Assembly (NCBI RefSeq): GCF_900117455.1
Contig: NZ_FPHO01000003.1
Coordinates: 558,001 to 622,000 of the forward strand
DNA length: 64,000 nucleotides
Source: Hyphomicrobium sp. CS1GBMeth3
GTDB lineage: Bacteria; Pseudomonadota; Alphaproteobacteria; Rhizobiales; Hyphomicrobiaceae
Direction: 5' to 3'
Shown here: in pieces, positions 37,877 through 47,317 of the stretch
How the letters are laid out: each line of letters opens with the position of its first letter
How positions within the stretch are numbered: the first letter of the stretch is position 1
The notes under the pieces: model-generated
Seen by the model: only the letters and a program-made list of their open reading frames with translations
What the model was told of the DNA's origin: nothing
The model's database searches: none
Made by a program: the position numbers and the translations under genes

Positions 37877-39709
37877 CTATCGCTTGGCCAGTTTCCCGGC
37901 CTTTTCGGCGTCGTACCACCATGTTTCGAGCGCACCGCGCTCATACTTGGGCTTAACCTCGGGCCATCCGAACTTGTCCCAGAACGCGAGGTTGTGCTCA
38001 CCTTTGTACCACTGCGGCACCCAATAATAGCCCGCACGCAACACGCGATCGGCGGCACGCGTGGCAGTCACAAGCTCCTCGCGCGACTTCGCCGCCACCA
38101 CCTTGTCGATAAGCTGGTCGAGCACGGGATCGGCGATGCCCGCAAGATTGAAGCTACCGTTCATTGCCGCCGCCTGCGAGCCCCAGAAGTTCTTGAGCTC
38201 GATGCCCGGCGTCAGCCTCAGCGCATAGCGTTGCGTCGTAAGGTCAAAATCAAAGCTCTTCATGCGCTGCTCATATTGAGCCGCATCGACGCGGCGCATG
38301 GAAGCGTCGATCCCGATCGCCTTCAGGTTCTTGAGGTACGGCGCCACGATGCGCTCGAACGCCGGTGAATCGATCAGAAACTCGATCGTGAGCGGTTGCC
38401 CGGCCGCGTTGCGCAGACCTTGCGGCGTCTGCTCCCAGCCAGCCTCCTTGAGCAGCCTGGCGGCCTCGCGAAGCTGCGTGCGGTTGTTGCCGCTGCCGTC
38501 GGTCACCGGCGGCGAGACCGCTTCGCCGAATACGGCTTCCGGAAGCTTATCGCGGAACGGCTCCAAAAGTTTCAGTTCCTCGGCCGACGGCTTGCCGGTC
38601 GCCTTGAGGTCCGAGTTCTCAAAATAGCTCGCCGTGCGCGTATAGAGCCCGAAGAATAAGTTCTTGTTGCTCCACTCGAAATCGAAGGCGTAGTTCAGCG
38701 CCTGCCGAACGCGTACGTCTTTGAACTTGTCGCGCCGCGTGTTGATGAAGAAGCCTTGCGCGCCGGAGGGGCGCTCATCCGGAATGGTCAAAAGCTTGAT
38801 GCGACCATCCTTGACGGCCGGCACATTGTAGCCGCCAGCCCAATCCTTCGACGTGAATTCCTCGCGAAAGTCGAAGTTACCCGCGAGCAGGTTCTCGAGC
38901 TCGAGCGTGCGATCGCGATAGTATTCGTAGCGAACCTCGTCGAAGTTGTTGATCCCGCGGTTGACCGGCAGATCCTTGCCCCAATAGTCGTCACGCCGAA
39001 GGTAGGTGACGTAAGTCCCGGCCTTGAACGGCCCCACCTTATAGGGGCCCGAGCCCAGCGGCGGCTCGAGCGTCGTGCGGTCGAACTCGTTGGTCGTGTA
39101 ATAGGCTTTGGACAGCACCGGCAGTGTCGCGACCGTGGTCGGCAGGTCGCGTATTAGCGCGCCCTCGAACGTATAGCGGACGGTATGCGCATCGAGCGCC
39201 TCTGCCGATTTCACGTCGCGTAGCGGCATGGCATAGGCCGGATGCCCCTTCGCCTTGAGGGTCTCGAACGAGAACACGACGTCCTCGGCCGTCACCGCGC
39301 TGCCGTCAGCGAACTTGGCTTCCGGCCGAAGCTTGAACGTGACCGAGAGGCCATCCGGCGCCACGTCCGCCGACTCTGCAATGAGCCCGTAGACTGAATC
39401 CGGCTCGTCGAGCGCCCGCGCCATCAGGCTATCGAACACGAGCGGCATGCCCTGCGCCGCATCGCCCCTGAGAATGAACGGGTTGAAGCTGTCGAAGGTC
39501 GTTAGCCCACCGCTGCCGATCTGCGAGGCGCGTCCCCCTTTCGCGGCATCCGGGTTTACGTAGTCGAAATGCTTGAAGTCGGGCGGATACTTGAGATCAC
39601 CGAAGATCGACAGCCCGTGGCTCGGCTCCGCTCCAGCAGGCATCGCGAGCCCCGCCGCAAGCCCCAGGGCCAAAACCACTCCAAGCCGCACGCCGCTCAA
39701 CTGTCTCAT
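37877..39709 (-). CDS. yejA: Peptide ABC transporter substrate-binding protein (YejA-like), copy 1
   Basis: Periplasmic solute-binding protein family 5, 610 aa, delivering peptides to YejBEF. It has a signal peptide (GVVLALGLAAGLAMPAGAEP). Family segments are HGLSIFGDLKYPPDFKHFDY, DGLSVTFKLRPEAKFADGS, GSGPYKVGPF, NTRRDKFKDVRVRQALNYAF and GYYWVPQWYKGEHN. The ATG at 39709 has the strong site GGAGGTGAG. It lies 47 bp upstream of yejB and 36 bp downstream of a second YejA-like gene with the same domain layout. Confidence 0.94.
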   Translation of the reverse strand: MRQLSGVRLGVVLALGLAAGLAMPAGAEPSHGLSIFGDLKYPPDFKHFDYVNPDAAKGGRASQIGSGGLTTFDSFNPFILRGDAAQGMPLVFDSLMARALDEPDSVYGLIAESADVAPDGLSVTFKLRPEAKFADGSAVTAEDVVFSFETLKAKGHPAYAMPLRDVKSAEALDAHTVRYTFEGALIRDLPTTVATLPVLSKAYYTTNEFDRTTLEPPLGSGPYKVGPFKAGTYVTYLRRDDYWGKDLPVNRGINNFDEVRYEYYRDRTLELENLLAGNFDFREEFTSKDWAGGYNVPAVKDGRIKLLTIPDERPSGAQGFFINTRRDKFKDVRVRQALNYAFDFEWSNKNLFFGLYTRTASYFENSDLKATGKPSAEELKLLEPFRDKLPEAVFGEAVSPPVTDGSGNNRTQLREAARLLKEAGWEQTPQGLRNAAGQPLTIEFLIDSPAFERIVAPYLKNLKAIGIDASMRRVDAAQYEQRMKSFDFDLTTQRYALRLTPGIELKNFWGSQAAAMNGSFNLAGIADPVLDQLIDKVVAAKSREELVTATRAADRVLRAGYYWVPQWYKGEHNLAFWDKFGWPEVKPKYERGALETWWYDAEKAGKLAKR

Positions 39710-39745
39710 CTCACCTCCGCGCGAACGCCGGGACACGTGTCGATG

Positions 39746-41800
39746 TCATCTCCTGTGCGCGGCGAGCGCCTGTTCCTTGCCCGGATCGATCCACCAGACC
39801 TGGGTGACCGCGCTCGTCAAAGACGGAAGCTTCTCGGGCCGGCCGAAAACATTCCACGTCACGAGCCATTCGTACGGATTGTACCACTGCGGCACCAGAT
39901 AATGCCCCCACAGCAACACGCGATCGAGGGCGCGGGTGTACGCGACAAGCTCCTCGCGGTCCTTGGCCAGGATCAACTTCTCGATAATCGCGTCGATCAC
40001 CGGATCCTTGATGCCGATGGTGTTGCGCGTGCCGTTCTGGTCAGCCGCGGCCGAGCCCCAGAAGTCACGCTGCTCGTTGCCGGGCGACATCGACTGCGGG
40101 AAACTGTCGATGATGATGTCGTAATCGAAGCTCGACTCTCTCTGCTCGTACTGCGCAGGGTCGACGACACGGACGCTCGCGCGCACGCCAATCTTGGCGA
40201 GGTTCGAGATATAATGCGCGACATGCCGCTGGAAGGCCTCGGAGCCGAGCAGGAATTCCACCGTGAACGGCTCGCCCTTGGCGTTGCGCAGCACCGCTTC
40301 CTTACGGGCCGTGCCGAGCCCGATCGCGCGTCCCGCCTTGCAGAAAAATCCGCAGTTCGGATCCTCGACCTCCTCCTGGCGCACTTCCCAACCGGCTTCT
40401 TTGAAGAGCCGCATGGCCTCGGCGAGGTTTTTGCGCACGTCCTCGCGCGAGGCGAACACCGGATTCTTCCACTCCGTGGTGAACACCTCGGGCGGCAGCT
40501 CCTTCTCGAACTCCCTGAGGATCTCGAGCTCGCGGCCCTGCGGAAGCCCTTTCGCCGCCAGCTCCGAGTTGTCGAAGTAGCTCGCGACACGCGTGTACTG
40601 GCCGAACAGCACGCTCCTGTTCAGGTCCTCGAAGTCGAAAGCGTAGTTGAAAGCCTGGCGCACGCGCGGATCCTTGAACTTGTCGCGCCGCGTGTTGAAC
40701 ACGAAGCCCTGCATCCTCGCCACGCCCTTGGTCGGGATGGTCTCCTTTTTGGCCCAGCCCTTCTTGATGGCCTCGAAATCGAACTGCGTGGCCCAGGCGC
40801 TGGCCGTGTTCTCGCGCCAGAGATCCGCGCGCCCGCTCTTGAAGTCCTCGAATGCCGCCGTGCGCTCGCGAAAATACTGGAAGCGCAGCTCGTCGAAGTT
40901 GTACTGCCCCTTCCGGACCGGCAGATCCTGCGCCCAGTAATCCTTGACGCGCTCGAGCACGATGCGGTTGCCGGTGTCGACCGTCTTGACCTTGTAGGGC
41001 CCCGAGCCGAGCGGCACTTCGAGCGTGCTCTTGGCGAGATCGCGCGGCTCGCCGTTGCGGCCCGTCGCTTCCCAGAAGTGCTTCGGAAAGACCGTCAGCT
41101 GCCCCAGGATCTGCGGCAGCTCGCGATTGCCGGTGATGTCGAAGGTGAAGGTGACTTCGTGATCGCCCGTTTTCTCGGCCTTGACGACGTTCTTGTAGTA
41201 GCGGGCATACATAGGATGCGCTTTCTTGATCGCATCCAGGCTGAAGATGACGTCCTCCGGCGTGATCGGGCGGCCGTCATGGAACCGAGCCTCTGGCCTG
41301 AGCCCGAACTTGGCCCACGAATAATCGGGCGGATAGGACACCCACTCGGCGATGAGACCATACTCCGTCGATTCCTCGTCGGGGCTGCCAGCCATGAGCG
41401 AGTCGTAGATCATCGCCACGGCGCCCGCCGGCACACCCCGGATCGAGTAAGGGTTGAGCGAGTCGAACGTGCCTTCGGCTGCGAACCGCAAGACCCCGCC
41501 CTTTGGCGCGTCCGGGTTGACCCAGTCGAAGTGCTTGAAGTCGGCACCGAACTTCGGCTCGCCGATCAGCGACAGAGCGTGATGGCGTACAGGTTCCGCA
41601 GCGTTTGCCTGGGGTGCGGGAGCAGCTGCAGGTGGAGCGGCCTCCGCCGGAGGAGCCGTCTCAGCGGGCGGGGGCGCGGTTGGCGCGGCCGGCTGCTCCT
41701 GCGCACGAACGGTGACACTGGGAATGGCGAGCATGGCCAGGGCTGCGAGAAAGGGAAAGAAGGAAGCGCTGCGCCTAAGAACCATGAAATCCGCTGCCAT
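39746..41800 (-). CDS. Peptide ABC transporter substrate-binding protein (YejA-like), copy 2
   Basis: Second periplasmic binding protein of family 5, 684 aa, first gene of the yej operon. After the signal peptide comes a 45-residue Ala/Pro/Glu-rich spacer (residues about 35-75), absent from copy 1. Shared motifs are LSLIGEPKFGADFKHFDWVN, FGLRPEARFHDGRPITPEDV, GSGPYKVKTVDTGN, NTRRDKFKDPRVRQAFNYAF and HYLVPQWYNPYEW. An extra cysteine pair segment (DPNCGFFCKAGRAIGLG) occurs around residue 475. Two binding proteins in one operon suggest different ligand ranges for one transporter. The start is the ATG at 41800; a GTG at 41806 is possible. Confidence 0.92.
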   Translation of the reverse strand: MAADFMVLRRSASFFPFLAALAMLAIPSVTVRAQEQPAAPTAPPPAETAPPAEAAPPAAAPAPQANAAEPVRHHALSLIGEPKFGADFKHFDWVNPDAPKGGVLRFAAEGTFDSLNPYSIRGVPAGAVAMIYDSLMAGSPDEESTEYGLIAEWVSYPPDYSWAKFGLRPEARFHDGRPITPEDVIFSLDAIKKAHPMYARYYKNVVKAEKTGDHEVTFTFDITGNRELPQILGQLTVFPKHFWEATGRNGEPRDLAKSTLEVPLGSGPYKVKTVDTGNRIVLERVKDYWAQDLPVRKGQYNFDELRFQYFRERTAAFEDFKSGRADLWRENTASAWATQFDFEAIKKGWAKKETIPTKGVARMQGFVFNTRRDKFKDPRVRQAFNYAFDFEDLNRSVLFGQYTRVASYFDNSELAAKGLPQGRELEILREFEKELPPEVFTTEWKNPVFASREDVRKNLAEAMRLFKEAGWEVRQEEVEDPNCGFFCKAGRAIGLGTARKEAVLRNAKGEPFTVEFLLGSEAFQRHVAHYISNLAKIGVRASVRVVDPAQYEQRESSFDYDIIIDSFPQSMSPGNEQRDFWGSAAADQNGTRNTIGIKDPVIDAIIEKLILAKDREELVAYTRALDRVLLWGHYLVPQWYNPYEWLVTWNVFGRPEKLPSLTSAVTQVWWIDPGKEQALAAHRR

Positions 41801-42058
41801 CGTCACGACTGTCCCATGTCAGGAAAAAGGGCGGAGCGGATATGCTGACGCGCCGCTCCACGGGCCGCAGCGAGCGCCGACGGCCCCAAGGAAAGTCCAG
41901 TACCTAGCACGGCTTCGCCCGGATGCGGATTAAAGATCGGCAAGCTGAACCCGCCCTCACGGCCTGACGCGAATGCGGACAACAGCTCGAAATATCGAAA
42001 GAAATAAAAATCGCAACGCGAGGCGCGCATGCGGCAGCACGCCACGGCGCTGAGCGCC

Positions 42059-42700
42059 TTATTGAGGTGCTGGCGCAGGTGTCTCAGGCGCGGGCGCCGG
42101 CGCTGCGCCAGCGTCGGGCTGAGCAGCGGGAGCTGTCGCTTCCGGCAGCGGCAGCGGGCTGTCCGAAAGCGTACGAATGTAGGCGATGAGATCCGCGAGC
42201 TCGCCCGTGTCGGAGACGCCGGCAAAGATCATCTTGGTGCCCGGCATGAACTCGCGTGGTTTGTGCAGGAAATGCGCAAGATCGGCGTAGTTCCAATCGA
42301 CATTCTTCGACTTCATGGCATCGGAGTAGCCCTTGAAGTCCGGATACGAGGCATGCGGACGTCCAAGCACACCCCACAGGTTCGGGCCGGCCTTGCTGGC
42401 TGCATCCTTCTGCGCCGAATGGCAGGCAAGGCACTTCTTGAATGTCCCAGCTCCATTGTCGGGATTGGCCGTCGGCAATGCGGCAATGACCTGAGCCGGA
42501 TCGAAGACCGCCGGAGCGGCAGCGCCGCCACCATCGGTTGCCCCACCGCCGCCCTCGGCCGGCGCCGGAAGCGTGTAGCCTCCGGTGATCTCGCTGTGCG
42601 ACTGGTGCGCGATATCGATGAACGTCTTGGGAACGAAGATGACGAGCAGCGCCGCCAGCACAGCGCCCGCAAACTTGCTCAGTTCAAATGAGTCCACCAT
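42059..42700 (-). CDS. Membrane-anchored c-type cytochrome (CycM-like)
   Basis: A 213-aa protein with one N-terminal membrane helix (FAGAVLAALLVIFVPKTF), a Gly/Ala-rich linker and a class I cytochrome c domain. The heme site is KKCLACHSA (Cys90, Cys93, His94). The region EFMPGTKMIFAGVSDTGELADLIAY carries the axial Met and the last helix. A 28-residue Ala/Pro-rich tail ends the protein. Membrane-anchored cytochromes of this type pass electrons from the bc1 complex to aa3 oxidase, which fits the ctaCDB genes at the start of the window. Its N-terminal anchor could be an uncleaved signal. Confidence 0.93.
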   Translation of the reverse strand: MVDSFELSKFAGAVLAALLVIFVPKTFIDIAHQSHSEITGGYTLPAPAEGGGGATDGGGAAAPAVFDPAQVIAALPTANPDNGAGTFKKCLACHSAQKDAASKAGPNLWGVLGRPHASYPDFKGYSDAMKSKNVDWNYADLAHFLHKPREFMPGTKMIFAGVSDTGELADLIAYIRTLSDSPLPLPEATAPAAQPDAGAAPAPAPETPAPAPQ

Positions 42701-43027
42701 CTCGTCACCCCGCAGCCGCTTTCCGATTCGTTTTTCAAAGGCCGTGAATAGTTAACGACACATCTTCGCGCTCGAGTCCAAGCCCGCCGTTGTCGTCGGC
42801 TGAGGAAGGAGAGCTTGCCGGCACGTCGCGCCATCCCAGAGGCATCTACAAGACCCAAGCCGTACCTTGCAACCCCGTGTTCTGCCGGTTTACAGCTCTT
42901 GACCGGCGGCGCGCCCGCAATCGCCCATCGAGCGATCCAGTGCTGCGCCAAGAATAGGCGAAGGGCCTCTACCTTCCATGGGGCCAAATGTCCGTGAACG
43001 GGACGGCGCCAACCCAGACCGAGCAAT
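42701..43027. other. Divergent intergenic region between the cytochrome c gene and kdsB
   Basis: About 330 bp that must carry the promoters of both flanking genes. There is an AT-richer patch near 42730-42765 close to the cytochrome start. No convincing promoter pair, small gene or RNA was found. Confidence 0.4.
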
Positions 43028-43774
43028 ATGACCAGAAACCTGATCATCATTCCCGCCCGCATGGCCTCGACGCGCCTCCCCGATAAGCCCCTGGCCGATA
43101 TCGAGGGCGAGCCGATGATCGTCCGCGTCTGGCGCCAGGCCCACGCAGCCGAGATGGGCCGCGTGGTGGTGGCCGCCGATGCCGAGGAGATTTGCGCCGC
43201 CGTGCGCGCAGCCGGCGGCGAGGCCCTGATGACCCGCCCGGACCACGCCTCGGGCTCCGACCGCATTTTCGAAGCCCTGAACCGTGTCGACCCCGATGCC
43301 GAGACCGAAGTCATCGTCAACGTGCAGGGCGACCTGCCGACCATCGACCCGGCCCTGATCCGCACCTGCGTCTCCGTGCTCGCCAGCAAAGGGCCCCACA
43401 TCGCGACCCTGGCCGCCGAGATCACCGACGAGAGCGAGCGCATCAATCCCAACGTCGTGAAGGTCGTGGGCACACCGCTCGCCGAGCCGAACCGGCTGCG
43501 CGCCCTCTATTTCACACGTGCGACAGCCCCCTACGGCGACGGGCCCCTCTATCACCACGTCGGTCTTTACGCCTATCGGCGCACGGCGCTGGAACGTTTC
43601 GTGGCGCTTCCCCCATCGCACCTCGAGAAACGCGAGCGGCTGGAGCAGCTGCGCGCGCTCGAGGCCAGCATGCGCATCGACGTGGCCGTCGTTGACACCG
43701 TTCCCCTCGGTGTCGATACTCCGGACGACCTCGAACGGGCCCGCAAGCTCGTCAGAAAGGCGCGTCGGGCATGA
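43028..43774 (+). CDS. kdsB: 3-deoxy-manno-octulosonate cytidylyltransferase
   Basis: Activates Kdo as CMP-Kdo for lipopolysaccharide core synthesis. The protein is 248 aa, soluble, with the N-terminal nucleotide-binding motif [20 protein letters not shown]. Further family motifs are [47 protein letters not shown] and [18 protein letters not shown]. No strong ribosome-binding site precedes the ATG. It is followed by pheA 98 bp downstream on the same strand, a neighbour pair seen in many rhizobia. Confidence 0.96.
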   Translation: MTRNLIIIPARMASTRLPDKPLADIEGEPMIVRVWRQAHAAEMGRVVVAADAEEICAAVRAAGGEALMTRPDHASGSDRIFEALNRVDPDAETEVIVNVQGDLPTIDPALIRTCVSVLASKGPHIATLAAEITDESERINPNVVKVVGTPLAEPNRLRALYFTRATAPYGDGPLYHHVGLYAYRRTALERFVALPPSHLEKRERLEQLRALEASMRIDVAVVDTVPLGVDTPDDLERARKLVRKARRA

Positions 43775-43872
43775 AATTCCCCAACTTCGTTTTTCGCCCC
43801 ACTTTCCGCGTCTGACGCGACGTCGGACGTCCCGCACCTTTCTCCGTTTCCGTCACCGACGAGCCGCATCCC

Positions 43873-44754
43873 ATGTCCACAAGCCCTGCTGAAACACGCA
43901 TCGCCTATCAGGGTGAGCCAGGCGCAAACTCGCACCTCGCCTGCACCGAGGCCTATCCCGACTACGAGCCGGTAGCTTACCCGACCTTCGAGGACGCGTT
44001 GGCGGCGGTGAAATCGGGCGATGTCTTCTACGCCATGATCCCGATTGAGAACTCGGTCGCGGGCCGCGTTGCAGACATCCATCACCTGCTACCCAACGCC
44101 AACCTCTACATTGTCGGCGAGCACTTCCTGCGCGTGCGCCACCAGCTGATGTCCATCAAGGGGGCAACACTTGAGACCGTCAAGAAAGTGCTGAGCCACA
44201 CGCAAGCGCTCGGCCAGTGCCGCAAGACGTTGCGCTCGCTGGGGCTGACCCCGGTGCCGGAGGCCGATACTGCCGGCTCGGCCCGGCTCGTCGCCGAGCA
44301 GAACGATCCCGCTTTCGCCGCCATCGCCTCCACGCTTGCCGCCGAGACCTACGGGCTCGAAATTCTGCGCGCCGACGTCGAGGACGAAGCGCACAACACC
44401 ACGCGCTTCTTGATCCTGGCTAAAGACCCCGACGACGCCGAGCCTGGCGATGGCCCGGTCATCACCACGTTCCTGTTCCGCGTGCGCAACGTGCCGGCCG
44501 CGCTCTACAAGGCGCTCGGCGGCTTCGCGACCAACGGTGTCAACATGACGAAGCTCGAGAGCTACCAGCTCGAAGGCACGTTCAACGCCACCATGTTCCA
44601 CGCCGACATCGAGGGCCACCCGGCCGACCGGCTGGTGCAGCTTGCACTCGAGGAGCTGTCGTTCTTCTCGAGCGAGGTGCGCCTGCTTGGCACTTACCCG
44701 GCAAGCCCCTATCGCATCGAGGCGGCCCGCGCCGCGGCGCCGCCCGTCGGATAA
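43873..44754 (+). CDS. pheA: Prephenate dehydratase
   Basis: Converts prephenate to phenylpyruvate in phenylalanine synthesis. The 293-aa protein has the catalytic periplasmic-binding-like domain (IAYQGEPGANSHLACTEAYP, MIPIENSVAGRVADIHHLL, the Thr-Arg-Phe motif in NTTRFLIL). A C-terminal ACT regulatory domain follows (GGFATNGVNMTKLESYQLEG). The ACT domain predicts feedback inhibition by phenylalanine. There is no chorismate mutase domain, so this is the monofunctional type. Confidence 0.96.
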   Translation: MSTSPAETRIAYQGEPGANSHLACTEAYPDYEPVAYPTFEDALAAVKSGDVFYAMIPIENSVAGRVADIHHLLPNANLYIVGEHFLRVRHQLMSIKGATLETVKKVLSHTQALGQCRKTLRSLGLTPVPEADTAGSARLVAEQNDPAFAAIASTLAAETYGLEILRADVEDEAHNTTRFLILAKDPDDAEPGDGPVITTFLFRVRNVPAALYKALGGFATNGVNMTKLESYQLEGTFNATMFHADIEGHPADRLVQLALEELSFFSSEVRLLGTYPASPYRIEAARAAAPPVG

Positions 44755-44775
44755 GTAAAAGACGGGAGCGCACCT

Positions 44776-45525
44776 ATGAGGCTGGCCGGCAAGATCGCGA
44801 TCGTGACCGGAGCAGGCTCGGGCTTCGGTCGCGGCATCGCCGAGGCCTTCGCACAGGAAGGCGCGAAGGTTGCCGTCGCCGATATTGATCCGGTGCACGC
44901 CCGCGAGGTCGTAGAGGCCATCGGAGATTCAGCGATCTCCATCGTTGCCGATGTTTCGCGATCTGCTGACGTTGCGGCAATGATCGAGCGGACGACGCGT
45001 GCATTCGGCGGCCTCGACATCGTCGTCAACAATGCCGGCGTTACGCATCGCAATCAGTCGCTGATGACGGTCACCGAGGATGAGTTCGACCGCATCTATG
45101 CCGTCAACGTGAAGTCGATCTACCTGACAACTCTCGCTGCGGTGCCGGAGCTTGAAAAGCGCGGCGGCGGCTCGATCATCAACACGGCCTCGACCGCTGG
45201 CGTGCGCCCGCGTCCGGGTCTCACCTGGTACAACGGCTCCAAAGGCGCGGTGATCACGCTCACGAAGTCGATGGCCGCCGAGCTCGCCCCGCGCAACATT
45301 CGCGTCAACGCCATCAATCCGGTGATCGGCGAAACGGGGCTGCTGGAAGAGTTCATGGGCGCCCCCGATACGGCCGAAACGCGCGCCCGCTTCATCGCCG
45401 GCATCCCGCTCGGGCGCATGTCGAAGCCGACCGACATCGCCAACGCAGCCGTGTTTCTCGCCGATCCCGCCTCGAGCTTCATCACCGGCGTCGCCCTCGA
45501 GGTCGACGGCGGCCGCTGCATCTGA
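44776..45525 (+). CDS. SDR-family NAD(P)-dependent oxidoreductase
   Basis: Classical short-chain dehydrogenase, 249 aa. The cofactor motif is VTGAGSGFGRGIA, then an acidic VADID end of strand 2, which suggests an NAD preference. NNAG (VVNNAGV) and the catalytic YNGSKG (Tyr and Lys) are present with the active-site Ser in INTAS. The C-terminal block is SFITGVALEVDGG. The substrate cannot be assigned. It starts 21 bp after pheA and may share its transcript. It converges on the RNA methyltransferase gene with 4 bp between stops. Confidence 0.92.
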   Translation: MRLAGKIAIVTGAGSGFGRGIAEAFAQEGAKVAVADIDPVHAREVVEAIGDSAISIVADVSRSADVAAMIERTTRAFGGLDIVVNNAGVTHRNQSLMTVTEDEFDRIYAVNVKSIYLTTLAAVPELEKRGGGSIINTASTAGVRPRPGLTWYNGSKGAVITLTKSMAAELAPRNIRVNAINPVIGETGLLEEFMGAPDTAETRARFIAGIPLGRMSKPTDIANAAVFLADPASSFITGVALEVDGGRCI

Positions 45526-45529
45526 GCTG

Positions 45530-46342
45530 TCAGATTGTCAGCGCGCCGCCGCGGATCTGGTACAGCGTCAGCGCCGTTGCGACGGCGAGATTGAGGCTAT
45601 CGAGCTTCCCGGCCATCGGGATCTTTACCAGTCGCGAGCAAGAACGCGTCAGGCTGTCGGATAGACCCGGCCCCTCGCTACCCATGACCAGCAGCACCGG
45701 CCCCTTGTAGGCCGCATGCCGGAAATCCTCGCGCGCGTCGAGGTGCGTTCCAACGACATCGCCCCGCCAGCTCGCGCGCCACGCCAGAAAGGCTTCGCGC
45801 GACGTCTTGATCAGCGGCACAGCGAACACCGATCCCATCGTCGCCCGCACCGCTTCCCGCGAAAAAGGATCGCACGCGTTGCCGATCAGGATGATGCCCT
45901 TGGCGCCAACCGCGTCGACCGTGCGAATGATGGTGCCGAGGTTGCCGGGATCGCGCACCTCCTCGAGCGCCAGCCAGCAGTCGTCGCGCGCCGCTTGCGA
46001 CGGAAGCTCACTCCAACGCTGCCGGAAAACACCGAGCATCGTCTGCGGGTTTTCCTTCGCGGAGAGCTTCGAGAGCACCGCTTCCGACACTTCGAGAACG
46101 TCAGCACCCGTGCCAAGCGCCCACGTCACGAGCGCCCGCGCCACCGGCGTCGTGGCCGTGCCCGCCTGATAAACGAGGCTCGTCGGCACGAAGCCCGCAT
46201 CGCGCGCCGTGAGCAGGATCGACGCGCCTTCCGCGACGAAGAGGCCTGTCTCCTTGCGCTCTTTGCGCATCTCGAGCGCGCGGATCGCCTTGATGCGGTC
46301 GTTCGTGAGGCTGGTGATGACGCGCGGCTCAGCGGTACTCAT
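45530..46342 (-). CDS. SpoU/TrmH-family RNA 2'-O-methyltransferase
   Basis: SPOUT-type methyltransferase of 270 aa that methylates a ribose 2'-OH in rRNA or tRNA. It has the substrate-binding N-terminal domain (ITSLTNDRIKAIRALEMRKE and TGLFVAEGASIL). The knotted SAM domain has LEEVRDPGNLGTIIRTVDA, IILIGNACDPFSREAVRATM, VLLVMGSEGPGLSD and IPMAGKLDSLNLAVATALTL, which are motifs 1-3. The ATG at 46342 overlaps the stop of the upstream methyltransferase (ATGA), so the two are probably coupled. The target nucleotide is unknown. Confidence 0.93.
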   Translation of the reverse strand: MSTAEPRVITSLTNDRIKAIRALEMRKERKETGLFVAEGASILLTARDAGFVPTSLVYQAGTATTPVARALVTWALGTGADVLEVSEAVLSKLSAKENPQTMLGVFRQRWSELPSQAARDDCWLALEEVRDPGNLGTIIRTVDAVGAKGIILIGNACDPFSREAVRATMGSVFAVPLIKTSREAFLAWRASWRGDVVGTHLDAREDFRHAAYKGPVLLVMGSEGPGLSDSLTRSCSRLVKIPMAGKLDSLNLAVATALTLYQIRGGALTI

Positions 46343-47304
46343 GACGTCCACCGCACAAAGAGAGACGTCGGCACCGCCGCACCATCGCCGCCGCCAGAAA
46401 GAGCAAGCTCGCCGGCCGAGAGCTGCCCGCCGCGACCAGCCAGCACGTCCGCCGCGAGTTGCTCGAACGCCAGCGCGGATGCGCGGATCGCATACACCGT
46501 GAGCACGAGCGCCGACGGATCGGCGAGCAACTGCGCCGCATTCTGCATCAGCGTGGGCAGTCCCTGAAACAGATCCCACACCTCGCCTTCCGGACCACGC
46601 CCGAACTTCGGCGGATCGATCAGGATCGCGTGATAGGTCCGCCCGCGCCGCACTTCGCGCGCCACGAACTTTGCCGCATCATCGAGGATCCAGCGGATGG
46701 GCGCATCCGAGAGACCGGACGCAACCTGGTTCTCCTTGGCCCACTGGATGGCCTTCTTCGATGCATCGACGTGCGTGACCTCGGCACCCGCCCGCGCGGC
46801 GAGTAGCGACGCCGCGCCCGTGTAGGCGAAGAGATTGAGAACGCGCGGCCGCTCACCGGTGACGCGCCCGATGCGCTCCAGCGTCCAGTCCCAATGCGGC
46901 ACCTGCTCTGGGAACAGGCCAACGTGCCAGAGCCCCTGCAGCCGGCACGTCACCGAGACGTCGCTGCCAACGCGTACCGGCCAGCTCTCCGGCACCGGCT
47001 TGTCGAAACGCCACTTGCCCTTCTCCTCGTCATCAGCCGAGGCGGAGAACACCGCGTGCGCCTGCTTCCACACCTCGGCCGGCTTCTGCCGCTGCCACAG
47101 TGCCTGCGGCTCCGGCCGGTCCACGACGACCTTACCGAACCGTTCGAGCTTGCGCCCTCCGCCACTGTCGATGAGCTGATAGTCCTCCGGACCGGGCGTG
47201 CGGATCACCTCGAGACCGGCGGCCCTCTGTGGCGCACGGGCCCGCCGCTCGGCCGTCTGTCCGTCGCTCTTGCTCACGTGTGGGATGACCTTGCGTTCCG
47301 GCAC
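46339..47304 (-). CDS. Class I SAM-dependent methyltransferase, RlmI/YwbD-like
   Basis: Probable rRNA methyltransferase, 321 aa from a GTG at 47304. The N-terminal part includes DYQLIDSGGGRKLERFG and PEPQALW. The Rossmann-type domain has VLNLFAYTGAASLLAARAGA (SAM motif I), VTHVDASKKAIQWAKEN (motif II) and AILIDPPKFGRG, the catalytic DPPKF motif typical of 5-methylcytosine and RlmK/L-type enzymes. The start is uncertain: another GTG at 47277 is possible, and the frame stays open into aat. It follows aat by 13 bp and is coupled to the SpoU gene. Confidence 0.88.
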   Translation of the reverse strand: MPERKVIPHVSKSDGQTAERRARAPQRAAGLEVIRTPGPEDYQLIDSGGGRKLERFGKVVVDRPEPQALWQRQKPAEVWKQAHAVFSASADDEEKGKWRFDKPVPESWPVRVGSDVSVTCRLQGLWHVGLFPEQVPHWDWTLERIGRVTGERPRVLNLFAYTGAASLLAARAGAEVTHVDASKKAIQWAKENQVASGLSDAPIRWILDDAAKFVAREVRRGRTYHAILIDPPKFGRGPEGEVWDLFQGLPTLMQNAAQLLADPSALVLTVYAIRASALAFEQLAADVLAGRGGQLSAGELALSGGGDGAAVPTSLFVRWTS

Positions 47305-47317
47305 CGTGCGCCTGGCC

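Noticed and set aside
39569..41848. A 759-codon open frame on the plus strand opposite the yejA-like genes
   Set aside because: Its translation is dominated by Arg, His, Glu and Leu, with no domain. It mirrors the codon pattern of the clear solute-binding protein on the other strand, so it is a GC-driven shadow.
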